A DNA stretch of 64,000 nucleotides from NCBI GenBank assembly GCA_963666295.1, contig OY762707.1:186001-250000 (forward strand), written 5' to 3'. Below the pieces are notes generated by a model. The model did not search any database. It was not told the DNA's origin and saw only the letters and a program-made list of their open reading frames with translations. The DNA is from QZKY01 sp963666295 (GTDB lineage Bacteria; Pseudomonadota; Gammaproteobacteria; Burkholderiales; Burkholderiaceae_D). Below, piece by piece: positions 26,137 to 34,545 of this stretch; position 1 is the stretch's first letter; the number at the start of each line of letters is the position of its first letter. Position numbers and translations under genes: made by a program.

Positions 26137-27399
26137 ATGAAGTCCCTTCATTTTCGAAATCTGAAGCTGCTGCCATGGCCCGAATGGCGCGAATTGCTGC
26201 GCTTTATTCATAAGCGTTTGGGACAGGCAAATTTAAAACAAGTAGCGGGTAACCTGACATTCACCACCGTCCTGTCACTGGTGCCCTTACTGGCGATTGC
26301 ACTCGCCCTGTTTACCACCTTCCCTCAGTTTGGTTCCCTGCGCAAAACCCTAGAAATCTACTTCGTGCAGGCAGAGATGCCGCCACACATCACCAACAAA
26401 GTTCTCAGGTACCTGACCTTGTTTGCAGCCAAGGCCAATCGCATGTCCATGTTTGGTATCGTAGGCATGCTAATAAGTTCTGTGGCAATGGTTAAAATGG
26501 TCGAAGCCGCCGTCAATCAAATCTGGCAGGTCAAACAGCCTCGCCCTTTTATTAAACGCCACGCGCTTCTGCTCGCACTTGCCGTTCTTGGCCCGTTCTT
26601 GTTTGGCGTATCCTTGACCCTTACTTCCTACATTTACGTTAAATATGGGGGCGTGCTGCGCATACCCACTCTTGCCACAAGAACGTTGTCCTGGTTGCTC
26701 TCCATTTCATGGACCATGGGCGCCTTTTCCTTGCTGTATATCGTGCTGCCGAACCGTAAAATACGCTGGAAGGAAGCGTTCTACGGTGGCTTGGTCGCTG
26801 CCATTGCATTTGAAATTTCGAAGCGTGCCTTTGCGCTTTACGTACTGCATACAAGCTCATATGGTGTCATTTACGGCACCGTCGCCGTTGTGCCGCTATT
26901 TTTGTTGTGGATCTATCTGTTCTGGATGATCACCCTCACAGGCGCTGCCCTTAGTGCTACGCTGCACATCATCTGGTATGAGCGTTGGCGCCATATTCCG
27001 AAACCTGGCAGTAACTTTCTGGATGCCATTGCAGTTTTGCGTACGCTGTACGGCGTAAAAATAGAAGGTAAAGCGTCCGGCATGGATGAAGCCGAATTGC
27101 ATGCCGTCACCGGCCTGGGGATTGATGAAGTGGGCAACCTTCTGCAATCCCTGAGAAGCACGGGCTGGGTCGACTTCATCAAAGCCAGAAAAAACAGCCA
27201 GAAATTTGAAAAAATCCACCCCAAAACACGTCACTGGCATTTTCTGGCAAACCCGGAGCAAATTACACTTGCTGACGTTTATCGACTTTTTGTGTTCGAA
27301 CCAGAGGAAAACTCCTCGTTGGCACGCAGAATTACGGCCATCACAGAAGAAAAATTAAGCCAGTCGCTAGCCGATTACTTTGAAGAGAAGCAAACCTGA
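26137..27399 (+). CDS. YihY/BrkB-family inner membrane protein
   Basis: A 420-residue membrane protein with six hydrophobic segments between about residues 40 and 285. It has the family motifs NLTFTTVLSLVPLLAI, VEAAVNQIW and SSYGVIYGTVAVVPLFLLWIY. The last ~125 residues form a soluble winged-helix-like domain (MDEAELHAVTGLGIDEVGNLLQSLRSTGWVDF), as found in longer betaproteobacterial members. It is often mislabelled ribonuclease BN; that activity belongs to another protein. Confidence 0.9.
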   Translation: MKSLHFRNLKLLPWPEWRELLRFIHKRLGQANLKQVAGNLTFTTVLSLVPLLAIALALFTTFPQFGSLRKTLEIYFVQAEMPPHITNKVLRYLTLFAAKANRMSMFGIVGMLISSVAMVKMVEAAVNQIWQVKQPRPFIKRHALLLALAVLGPFLFGVSLTLTSYIYVKYGGVLRIPTLATRTLSWLLSISWTMGAFSLLYIVLPNRKIRWKEAFYGGLVAAIAFEISKRAFALYVLHTSSYGVIYGTVAVVPLFLLWIYLFWMITLTGAALSATLHIIWYERWRHIPKPGSNFLDAIAVLRTLYGVKIEGKASGMDEAELHAVTGLGIDEVGNLLQSLRSTGWVDFIKARKNSQKFEKIHPKTRHWHFLANPEQITLADVYRLFVFEPEENSSLARRITAITEEKLSQSLADYFEEKQT

Positions 27400-27458
27400 A
27401 ATCAGGCGTACACATTTATGCGTGCGCCGGGTACGCAGCAACAGAAACAGCTAGCCGC

Positions 27459-27495
27459 AAAAAGAAAACCCCGCCTTCCGAAAAAGGCAGGGTTT
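27459..27495 (-). terminator. Intrinsic terminator of the lyase gene
   Basis: On the minus strand AAACCCTGCCTTT pairs with AAGGCGGGGTTT (one mismatch) and is followed by a T-rich run. It lies 50 bases past the stop of the tryptophanase-like gene. Confidence 0.85.
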
Positions 27496-27545
27496 GCCAG
27501 CAGTCTGACCAGCTAAAAAGCAGGTCTTTGGTGTTGATACGACAA

Positions 27546-28994
27546 TTACAAGCTGTCGCCAAAATCCTCTCTGAACTTCGCCAGCAGCTTGTCTTGCCAG
27601 TCAGAAGTCGGCACAAGTTTTCCAAAGAAGAAGCGCAGCATCTTTGGCTCTTCAACGAACTTCAGGCCACCAATCAATTCACGGTTTTCATACAGCCAGA
27701 TCAGGCGATCAACCGCATACTTAAGCTGGGAAAGCGTGAAGACGCGACGCGGGCATGCCAGACGAAGCAATTCCATGTTGGCGTAAATTTCAGACCCGTC
27801 CGGTTCACGCTGCTCGGATACCGAACCGCGCTCCATGCCGCGCACGCCACTGATGAGAAAGAAAGCAGCGCCCAGTGCGCCTGCTGGATATTCTTCCTGC
27901 GGAACATGCGGAATGAAACGCTTGGCATCAACGTGACAACCCAATCCGCCAGCAGGGGTAATGACCGGCACACCGTTCTTGTCCAGCTCATTCACCATAA
28001 ATTCGATGAATTGAGGACCTTGGCTGATCATATCTTCATCCATCGTCTCGTTAAGACCGACTGCCAGCGCTTCCACTTCACGAATAGACATACCACCATA
28101 GGTCAGGAAGCCCTCATACAGCGTCACCATTTCGCGCATCTTCATGTAGGCATCGTGATTATTGGTGCAAATCCCGCCACCACGCACACAGCCCAGTTTG
28201 CGAGCGGAGAAATAGGAGATGTCACACAAATCGCTGATGGCGCGCGTAATCTCGCGAATGCTCATGTCCTTGCATGCTTCTTCGCGCTGCTTGATGAAAT
28301 ACAGGTTATCTGCGAGCAAGCTGGAGTCGTAAACGAACAGAATGCCGTTGTCACGACAGATCTTGCTGACCGCGCGCATATTTTCCAGCGAATGCGGCTG
28401 ACCGCCAATCAGGTTGGTGCCGGACTCAAGGCGCACAAATGCAATTTTTTCAGCGCCGACTCTTTCGATCAGTGCCTTGAGCTGATCCAGATCCATATTG
28501 CCCTTGAACGGGTGATCACTGGTTACCTTGAGCCCTTCTTCGGTCACAAATTCTTCGACGATACCGCCATTCACGACAACGTGTGCTTTTGAAGTCGTGA
28601 AGTGGTAATTCATCGGCACATAAGTGCCTGGCGTTACCAGCGCTTTTGAAATGATATTTTCAGCAGCACGGCCCTGGTGAACCGGCAGGAAATATTGCGT
28701 GCCGAAGATTTCCTGAATCGTATTTTCCAGCTTGGTATATGACTCGGAACCGGCGTAGCTATCATCCGCCACCATCATCGAGGCCAGCTGCTGGTCACTC
28801 ATGGCGTTTACGCCACTGTCAGTCAGCATATCCAGGAAAATATCTGCATTTTTCAACAGGAACATGTTGTTGCCGGCTTCGGCAAGTGCTTCCTTGCGAC
28901 GCTCAATTGGCACAAGGTTCAACTTCTGGACAATGCGCACCTTGTGCATCTCAAGTGGCACTTTTTCACCGGAATAGAATTTCACTTTCGACAT
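27546..28994 (-). CDS. Tryptophanase/tyrosine phenol-lyase family beta-eliminating lyase
   Basis: PLP enzyme of the beta-eliminating lyase family (482 residues from ATG 28994). The N-terminus, the HQGRAAENI phosphate-binding region, RLESGTNLIGGQ, the PLP aspartate in LFVYDSS and the Schiff-base lysine K266 (YFSARKLG) are recognisable. In well-studied tryptophanases the lysine sits in SAKKDAMVPMGGL and in tyrosine phenol-lyase in SGKKDCLVNIGG. Here it is SARKLGCVRGGGI, so the substrate may be tryptophan, tyrosine or another beta-substituted amino acid. It is followed by a terminator and is divergent from a DctA-type symporter. No tnaC-like leader peptide was found. Confidence 0.8.
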   Translation of the reverse strand: MSKVKFYSGEKVPLEMHKVRIVQKLNLVPIERRKEALAEAGNNMFLLKNADIFLDMLTDSGVNAMSDQQLASMMVADDSYAGSESYTKLENTIQEIFGTQYFLPVHQGRAAENIISKALVTPGTYVPMNYHFTTSKAHVVVNGGIVEEFVTEEGLKVTSDHPFKGNMDLDQLKALIERVGAEKIAFVRLESGTNLIGGQPHSLENMRAVSKICRDNGILFVYDSSLLADNLYFIKQREEACKDMSIREITRAISDLCDISYFSARKLGCVRGGGICTNNHDAYMKMREMVTLYEGFLTYGGMSIREVEALAVGLNETMDEDMISQGPQFIEFMVNELDKNGVPVITPAGGLGCHVDAKRFIPHVPQEEYPAGALGAAFFLISGVRGMERGSVSEQREPDGSEIYANMELLRLACPRRVFTLSQLKYAVDRLIWLYENRELIGGLKFVEEPKMLRFFFGKLVPTSDWQDKLLAKFREDFGDSL

Positions 28995-29334
28995 TATGTT
29001 ATTCACCCTTGGTTGGTTGTAGTTGGAGCATTAATTGATTGAGTAGAAAGCACACAAAAACAGCTACTCTCACCAAATAAACCTATTGATTATACCTTTT
29101 ACCAGGCACTTTTTAGCGACAAATCGATGGCGACAATGATAAAAAATCACTCTAAACATGCTTTTTCATGATGGCGGTTAAAGAGCGTAGCACCGACTTA
29201 TAGCCTAGCTTTTTCGCCATGAAAGATGTCAAAACCATGCTTGCTTGCGCTAAGACAATAGCACCACACCCCATTGCGCTATACCTTAAATATCTGGTCG
29301 TATATATCGCAACGTTGAAACACGGCTTTGGTCT
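28995..29334. other. Lyase-symporter divergent intergenic region
   Basis: About 340 A/T-rich bases between divergent genes. I find no coding frame, no strong hairpin and no clear regulator site. An AAGGGTGA sequence at its left edge on the minus strand can serve as the ribosome site for the lyase at 28994. Confidence 0.5.
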
Positions 29335-30633
29335 ATGACTTTCAGAAAACTATCCAGACAGCCCTATATTCAGATATTGTCAGCCATTCTTGCCGGTTTT
29401 TTGCTTGGGTCTTTTTATCCTGAAACCGGTATTGCAATGAGGCCGCTAGGCGTTGGCTTCATCAAGCTGATCAAGATGGTCGTGCCACTAATCATTTTCT
29501 GCACGCTGGTGGTTGGCATTGCCGGCATGGAAGATTTGAAAAAAGTCGGGAAAACCGGCGGTTATGCCCTGCTGTACTTTGAAATTGTGACCACACTTGC
29601 CCTGATTGCAGGCATGCTTGTCATCACTCTTATTCCGTTGGGCAGCGGCTTGAACGTAGATCCAAAGACAATTGATACGCATGGCATTGCCGCCCTTGCC
29701 GATTCAGAAAAGGTGGAAACTCTCTCCAGCTTCTTGCTAAACATGATCCCGGACAGCGCTGTAGGCGCTTTCACAAAAGGCAATATTTTGCAGGTTCTGC
29801 TGTTTTCCATCCTGTTCGGGTTTGCCTTGAACAAGTGCCGCCCGAAAGGCAAACTGGTTTTCAATCTGATTGAAAAATGCGAGCAAACGCTCTTCTCCCT
29901 CATCCGGATCATCATGAAAGTAGCCCCTATTGGTGCATTCGGCGCTATTGCCTACACCATCGGCAGCCACGGCCTGGCTTCAATGATCCCATTGGGCGGA
30001 TTGCTGCTGGTGTTTTATCTGACAAGCGTCGCGTTCGTAGCTATCGTGCTTGGCATCATCGCAAAAGTGCATGCATTCAGTCTGTGGAAACTGTTGCATT
30101 ATTTTCATGAGGAATTTCTGATCGTACTCGGGACCTCGTCTTCTGATGCGGTACTCCCCAGTGTGATGGCCAAAATGGAAAAGCTCGGCATCAAGAAACC
30201 AGCGGTCGGACTTATCGTTCCGACCGGCTTTTCATTCAACATGACTGGCACCTCCATCTACCTGGCAATGACGGCCATTTTCATTGCGCAAGCGACAAAT
30301 ACCGAATTGACATGGATGCAGCAAGTCTCACTATTTGGCGTTTTGATGCTTACGTCAAAAAGTGCGCGCGGCATTGTCGGAACCGGATTCGTTGTACTGG
30401 CGGCAACCCTGTATGCGGTCGACATCGTTCCGGTGGCAGGGCTCGCACTTGTTTTCGGGATTGACCGCTTTATGTCCCTTGGGCGCGCCTTACTTAATCT
30501 CGCAGGAAACTGTGTTGCCACGCTGGTCATCGCAAAATGGAGCGGTGATCTGGATATTGAAAAAATGCAGTCCCAGCTTGATCAGCCCGCTCATGACAAT
30601 CATGACCAATCGCATCTGGCCATCAACCAATGA
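29335..30633 (+). CDS. dctA: Dicarboxylate/amino acid:cation symporter, DctA type
   Basis: Secondary transporter of the DAACS family (432 residues) that imports C4-dicarboxylates or acidic amino acids with protons or sodium. It has the typical hydrophobic segments, the serine-rich hairpin motif GTSSSDAVLPSVMAKMEKLG, and GFSFNMTGTSIYLAM for substrate and cation binding. The N-terminal QILSAILAGFLLGSFYPE and LGVGFIKLIKM match DctA most closely. It diverges from the lyase gene and converges with the rluE-like gene 23 bases away. Exact substrate is inferred. Confidence 0.85.
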   Translation: MTFRKLSRQPYIQILSAILAGFLLGSFYPETGIAMRPLGVGFIKLIKMVVPLIIFCTLVVGIAGMEDLKKVGKTGGYALLYFEIVTTLALIAGMLVITLIPLGSGLNVDPKTIDTHGIAALADSEKVETLSSFLLNMIPDSAVGAFTKGNILQVLLFSILFGFALNKCRPKGKLVFNLIEKCEQTLFSLIRIIMKVAPIGAFGAIAYTIGSHGLASMIPLGGLLLVFYLTSVAFVAIVLGIIAKVHAFSLWKLLHYFHEEFLIVLGTSSSDAVLPSVMAKMEKLGIKKPAVGLIVPTGFSFNMTGTSIYLAMTAIFIAQATNTELTWMQQVSLFGVLMLTSKSARGIVGTGFVVLAATLYAVDIVPVAGLALVFGIDRFMSLGRALLNLAGNCVATLVIAKWSGDLDIEKMQSQLDQPAHDNHDQSHLAINQ

Positions 30634-30656
30634 AACTACAGACACCCCTGGATGCT

Positions 30657-31259
30657 TCAGATGCGCAAATTCAGGCTCTTCATGAACTCATCTCGCGACA
30701 CTTGCCTAAGTTCACCCAACTGCATATCACCCAACGCCAAACCCTCAATACTCGAACGAAGCAATCGCAGGACGGGGTAACCGACTGCGGCACACATTTT
30801 CCTTACCTGTCGGTTCTTCCCCTCAGTCAGGGTCAATGCAACCCAGGAATCGGGAACTGTTTTTCGCACACGAATCGGCGGCACTCTTTCCGGGACATCA
30901 GGCGCTTCAGTCAGCAGCTTAACCTTGCAGGGCAAAGTCTTGTAACGTGACTTGCCAAGCTTGATTGCCGGACCGCTTTGCAAGGCACTTAGGGCGGCGT
31001 CATCAGGTATGCCTTCCACCTGCACCAGATAGGTTCTCTCGTGCTGGAAGGATGGGTTGAGCAGACGGTGATTGATCCGGCTGTCACTGGTCAACAAAAG
31101 CAGCCCTTCCGAATCCTTGTCCAGTCGCCCAACGGGAAACACATCCTTTGGAATACCCTGACATAAGTCAGCAAGCGTCTTATGCTCCGGTTGCTCCGCT
31201 GTAAACTGGCTCAAATAACCGAAAGGCTTGAATAAAATGTAATACGAAAAATCCGACAT
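30657..31259 (-). CDS. rluE: rRNA pseudouridine synthase, RluE type
   Basis: RsuA/RluB/E/F-family pseudouridine synthase without an S4 domain. It begins YYILFKPFGYLSQF and has the catalytic aspartate in GRLDKDSEGLLLLT. Other motifs are RTYLVQVEG and the C-terminal LTLTEGKNRQVRKM. The size (200 residues from ATG 31259) and lack of an S4 domain favour RluE, which modifies 23S rRNA near 2457. A longer start at 31310 would overlap the upstream gene. Confidence 0.88.
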   Translation of the reverse strand: MSDFSYYILFKPFGYLSQFTAEQPEHKTLADLCQGIPKDVFPVGRLDKDSEGLLLLTSDSRINHRLLNPSFQHERTYLVQVEGIPDDAALSALQSGPAIKLGKSRYKTLPCKVKLLTEAPDVPERVPPIRVRKTVPDSWVALTLTEGKNRQVRKMCAAVGYPVLRLLRSSIEGLALGDMQLGELRQVSRDEFMKSLNLRI

Positions 31260-31279
31260 GAATGGCTCAGATACCTTTC

Positions 31280-31837
31280 TTAATCTGATTTGGGCAAAGG
31301 AATCTGACAAAAGCCCTGCGGCGGCACATCCAGTGCTGCATTGAACTTGCTCGACAGATTTTGAAATGCAATCAAGCCAGTTAGTTCAACAAGGGCATCA
31401 TCCGAAAAATATTGCTTCAACCTGTTCATCAGTTCACCCTCAATCTGGCCTTTCGTATAGGTAATCGCTTCAACATACTCCAGCACCGCCCTCTCTTGTT
31501 CGTCGAACAAGGATGAGTCCTGCCAGTGATGCAAATCCGCCACTTTTTCTTCGGAGCCACACCTCTCAATCAATTTCGCCGCATTTATATCGACACAAAA
31601 TGCACAGTGATTAATCTGGGAAACCCGTACTGTCACCAAAGAGCGAATAACGGACGATATCGGCGAGCTTTTTCGATCGAGTACGCCATACAGTAGCGCC
31701 ACCGCTGCAAAAAGCTTTGGCACCCTGGCCCACAGCAAGCCCGGCTTGAGTACTTCGCCGTAACGACGCTTCTGGCTCCAGAAAAAAGGCTTCAGCCAAA
31801 AGGGATATTGGTTCAGAGGCTTGTCTTTTATATACAT
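31280..31837 (-). CDS. Carboxymuconolactone decarboxylase/AhpD-like protein
   Basis: A 185-residue helical protein starting at ATG 31837, chosen because a GGGAGG ribosome site lies just upstream. It has the AhpD-type signature SQINHCAFCVDINAAK with a redox CxxC pair, and the later helix ALVELTGLIAFQNLSSKFNAAL. Members include peroxidase-like and decarboxylase-like proteins; with the CxxC an alkyl-hydroperoxide or stress role is more likely than decarboxylation. It lies 20 bases upstream of the rluE-like gene on the same strand. Confidence 0.82.
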   Translation of the reverse strand: MYIKDKPLNQYPFWLKPFFWSQKRRYGEVLKPGLLWARVPKLFAAVALLYGVLDRKSSPISSVIRSLVTVRVSQINHCAFCVDINAAKLIERCGSEEKVADLHHWQDSSLFDEQERAVLEYVEAITYTKGQIEGELMNRLKQYFSDDALVELTGLIAFQNLSSKFNAALDVPPQGFCQIPLPKSD

Positions 31838-32128
31838 GCGACCTCCCAACGAAATAATCCAAAACAAAAGTGCTAAACATAAAACTGTAAGTATTCGCTA
31901 AATTATATAGAAGGTACTCATTTCTCACTGGATCGATCATCAAGCTTTAGCATCACCCTAAGTATGGTCATTCAGCACCATGAAACGCATGTACCAAAAT
32001 CCCGAGTAGAATAGCCCGACTATCATTGCTTTTTGTGCGACTTTAAGCAATGAAGTTAAAATTCATGCCCGCCATTTGAAATGATATTTGGATAAAATTG
32101 AAATTTAGTCGAACTTAGCAGGAAAAAC

Positions 32129-32437
32129 ATGTCCATTAGCAAAGAAAACGTTACGTCCTATTTCACCGTTGGTGATCTTATCGAAGACGAAAAAAGCGCA
32201 AATTCCATACGCATTACCGCCATTAATGATGACCACGTTCTGATTCAAGTCGCTTTTTCCGACGAAAACGAAATCCGGATCACATACGATGTCCTGTCTG
32301 GCGCGGTTAATGCACTAAATGCAGCCAGCAACGAAAGCAGTCAGCCACTAGACCTCCTGGCAGAGGCCTATCAGGATCGCCACGACGAGGCCATTGACGC
32401 CATGTGGAAAAGAGCAGGTGCTTGCCAGCTTCCTTGA
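32129..32437 (+). CDS. Small acidic protein, unknown
   Basis: A 102-residue acidic soluble protein starting SISKENVTSYFTVGDLIEDE, with an AGGAAA ribosome site. No family is recognised and no cysteine or membrane motif stands out. It ends just before the sigma-54 activator gene on the same strand, so the two may be co-transcribed. About 290 bases upstream of it contain no gene. Confidence 0.65.
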   Translation: MSISKENVTSYFTVGDLIEDEKSANSIRITAINDDHVLIQVAFSDENEIRITYDVLSGAVNALNAASNESSQPLDLLAEAYQDRHDEAIDAMWKRAGACQLP

Positions 32438-32442
32438 TCCTC

Positions 32443-33834
32443 ATGGCTCAGAAACGAAAAGCACGGTCAGACATGATCCCAACGCCTACCGAGGCGATTC
32501 TGGAAAGCATTTCGGATGGCGTTTTTACTGTTGATGAAGAATGGCGCATCACTTCATTTAACCGTGCAGGCGAAGAAATAACGGGAGTCAACCGCGAAGA
32601 AGCGATTGGTCAACGCTGCTCGGAAGTCTTTCGATCAAGCATTTGCGGACCCGACTGCGCACTGCAGCACACGATGGAAACGGGCAAGCCGGTCATCGGA
32701 AAAACCTGTTACATCATTGATGCTGATGGCGAGAGAATCCCGATCAGCATTTCCACGGCTGTCCTGCGTGATGAGGAAGGCAATGTCATCGGGGGTGCGG
32801 AAACATTCCGCGACATCTCTGAAATCGAAGCGTTACGACATGAACTTCATGGAAAGTATCACGTGGGTGACCTGGTCAGCCGCAGTGCGTCCATGCAAAA
32901 AATCTTCGGAATCCTGCCTGCTATTGCGGCCAGTCCCAGCACGGTGCTCATCCAGGGCGCTACCGGCACAGGGAAGGAAAAGCTTGCCAAAACCATCCAT
33001 GCACTTAGCCCGAGAAGTAAAGGTCCGTTCGTTGCCATCAATTGCGGTGCCCTTCCAGACGCATTGCTTGAATCTGAACTGTTTGGGTACAAGGCAGGCG
33101 CATTTACCGATGCCAAAAAGGATAAACCGGGGCGCTTTGCACTCGCTCAGAATGGCACGCTATTTCTGGATGAGATTGGGGATATCAGCCCTGCCCTTCA
33201 GGTGCGCCTGTTGCGTGTGCTTCAAGAACGTGTTTACGAACCCCTGGGCGCCACAAAAAGCATTGAGACCAACGCACGCATCATTGCCGCAACAAACAGG
33301 AATCTGTCTGAACGGGTACAAAAAGGCGAATTTCGCGAGGATTTGTACTACCGAATTAATGTCGTACGCATTGAACTACCCACACTCGATTGCCGCAAGG
33401 AAGACATTCCGTTACTAACCGAACAATTTATTGAACGCTTCAACCACATTCAGGGCAAATACATTCAAGGCGTGACGGCTGATGCCCTGTCTTTATTGAT
33501 GGCGCACAATTGGCCAGGCAATGTACGAGAACTGGAAAACATCATCGAGCGCGCCTTCATCCTATGCACAGACGGCTTGATCGGCATAGAACATCTCCCC
33601 GAAGAAATCACCATGCATGTTCCTCTTGCAGCGCAAACGCAAGATGTTCGATCAACGCACAAGCTTCTGGACACACTGTCCATCCAGTCGGCACTAAAGC
33701 GCAACGCTTACAATCGACTGGCAGCAGCAAAAGAACTGGGCATTCACAAATCGACTCTATTTCGAAAAATAAAAAAGCTTGGCATTTCCTTGCCAGAACA
33801 AGACGGCCGATCACGGGACGCTCAAGAGCAGTAG
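32443..33834 (+). CDS. PAS-domain sigma-54-dependent transcription activator
   Basis: Enhancer-binding protein that would remodel RNA polymerase-sigma-54 at its target promoters. From ATG 32443 it has 463 residues: a PAS domain (about 15-130), the AAA domain with Walker A GATGTGKE (172-179), sigma-54 contact loop GAFTDA (219-224; canonical GAFTGA), Walker B LFLDEIGD and the arginine finger region, then a Fis-type helix-turn-helix (NRLAAAKELGIHKSTLFRKI). The PAS domain holds C59, C68 and C72, which could bind a cofactor or sense redox. There is no receiver domain. The adjacent sigma-54 promoter at 33966 makes the downstream cluster the likely target. Starts at 32404 (GTG) and 32473 are alternatives. 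Confidence 0.92.
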   Translation: MAQKRKARSDMIPTPTEAILESISDGVFTVDEEWRITSFNRAGEEITGVNREEAIGQRCSEVFRSSICGPDCALQHTMETGKPVIGKTCYIIDADGERIPISISTAVLRDEEGNVIGGAETFRDISEIEALRHELHGKYHVGDLVSRSASMQKIFGILPAIAASPSTVLIQGATGTGKEKLAKTIHALSPRSKGPFVAINCGALPDALLESELFGYKAGAFTDAKKDKPGRFALAQNGTLFLDEIGDISPALQVRLLRVLQERVYEPLGATKSIETNARIIAATNRNLSERVQKGEFREDLYYRINVVRIELPTLDCRKEDIPLLTEQFIERFNHIQGKYIQGVTADALSLLMAHNWPGNVRELENIIERAFILCTDGLIGIEHLPEEITMHVPLAAQTQDVRSTHKLLDTLSIQSALKRNAYNRLAAAKELGIHKSTLFRKIKKLGISLPEQDGRSRDAQEQ

Positions 33835-33880
33835 CAAAAACGCGACCCAAAAAGCGCAAACAGTCGCATAAAAGCAGCCC

Positions 33881-33925
33881 TGAAAGCAAGCCAGCACGGC
33901 ATCATAAACTGTGTTTCTGCTTTCA
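33881..33925. promoter_or_regulatory. Inverted repeat, candidate upstream activator site
   Basis: TGAAAGCA (33881-33888) and TGCTTTCA (33918-33925) are exact inverted repeats 29 bases apart, some 40-85 bases upstream of the sigma-54 promoter. There is no T-run. The position would suit an enhancer for the activator encoded just upstream; the wide spacing is unusual. Confidence 0.4.
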
Positions 33926-33965
33926 TTTCAATCAGTTAAACAACTTTAGGCCTTCATCGAAATCC

Positions 33966-33981
33966 TGGCATGAATACTGCG
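33966..33981 (+). promoter_or_regulatory. Sigma-54 promoter of the ORP-like cluster
   Basis: The sequence TGGCATGAATACTGCG keeps the invariant GG and GC at the correct spacing and matches the consensus TGGCAC-GR-N3-TTGCW at all but three fixed positions. It ends 36 bases before the first gene of the cluster and lies directly after an activator gene. Confidence 0.78.
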
Positions 33982-34017
33982 ATACTTTAGGCAGACCAGC
34001 ACGATAGTGAGGTAAAC

Positions 34018-34533
34018 ATGAAAACTGCATACGCATACTGGAACAATCGAATCGCGCCTGTTTTCGACAGCGCGCACCAAATTTACGTCGTAGACACAGA
34101 GAACGGCGAAATCATCTCGGAACAGCAGTACTCCCTCCCAGATACAGCCCCCTTTCAAAAAGCGGCACATCTTGCCGATCTAGGCATTAAAACGCTTGTA
34201 TGCGGCGCCATTTCACGCCCGCTTCATGAGTGGCTAGTGACTCGTGGCGTCAATGTTATCGCCTTTGTCGCTGGCGACTTGCGCGAAGTCATGCAAGCAT
34301 ATCAGGAGGGCAATCTTGCAAGCAGCGCCTTTGCCATGCCAGGATGCGGACGTCGCATGCGCGGTATGGGCGCTGGAATGGGCCGTGGCTTAGGAACCGG
34401 AACTGGACGCGGCATGGGCGCTGGAATGGGGCGAGGTTTGGGTCGTGGGATGTGGCCTGGTGGCGGCGCAGGCAATGGCATGGGGCGCGGTATAGGTCGA
34501 GGCATGGGACGTGGTCGCAACAATCAAAGCTAA
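34018..34533 (+). CDS. NifX/NifB-family protein with Gly/Arg/Met-rich tail
   Basis: Residues 1-108 form a dinitrogenase iron-molybdenum cofactor biosynthesis (NifX/NafY-like) domain, which in known members holds metal-sulfur clusters. The sequence starts KTAYAYWNNRIAPVFDSA and continues with the typical ADLGIKTLVCGAISRPL. Residues 109-171 are a low-complexity tail of repeating GMGRG/GAGMGRG units, preceded by a lone cysteine in MPGCGRRM. A GAGG ribosome site precedes ATG 34018. It is the first gene after the sigma-54 promoter. No nitrogenase genes are in the window, so a role in a different metal cluster is more likely. Confidence 0.85.
   Translation: MKTAYAYWNNRIAPVFDSAHQIYVVDTENGEIISEQQYSLPDTAPFQKAAHLADLGIKTLVCGAISRPLHEWLVTRGVNVIAFVAGDLREVMQAYQEGNLASSAFAMPGCGRRMRGMGAGMGRGLGTGTGRGMGAGMGRGLGRGMWPGGGAGNGMGRGIGRGMGRGRNNQS
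34342..34530 (+). repeat. Coding repeat for the Gly/Arg/Met-rich tail
   Basis: Imperfect in-frame repeats such as GGCGCTGGAATGGG and GGCATGGG(A/G)CG encode GMGAGMGRGLG-type units. The tail is strongly basic and has no predicted fold. Confidence 0.8.
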
Positions 34534-34545
34534 CCGGAATTACAC

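Noticed and set aside
27528..28592. A 354-codon open frame antisense to the lyase gene
   Set aside because: Its translation is rich in His, Gln and Arg with no family motif, and it mirrors a well-supported PLP-enzyme gene with a terminator and ribosome site.
28995..29334. Search for a tnaC-like leader peptide upstream of the tryptophanase-like gene
   Set aside because: No short frame with a tryptophan codon and a ribosome site was found in this gap.
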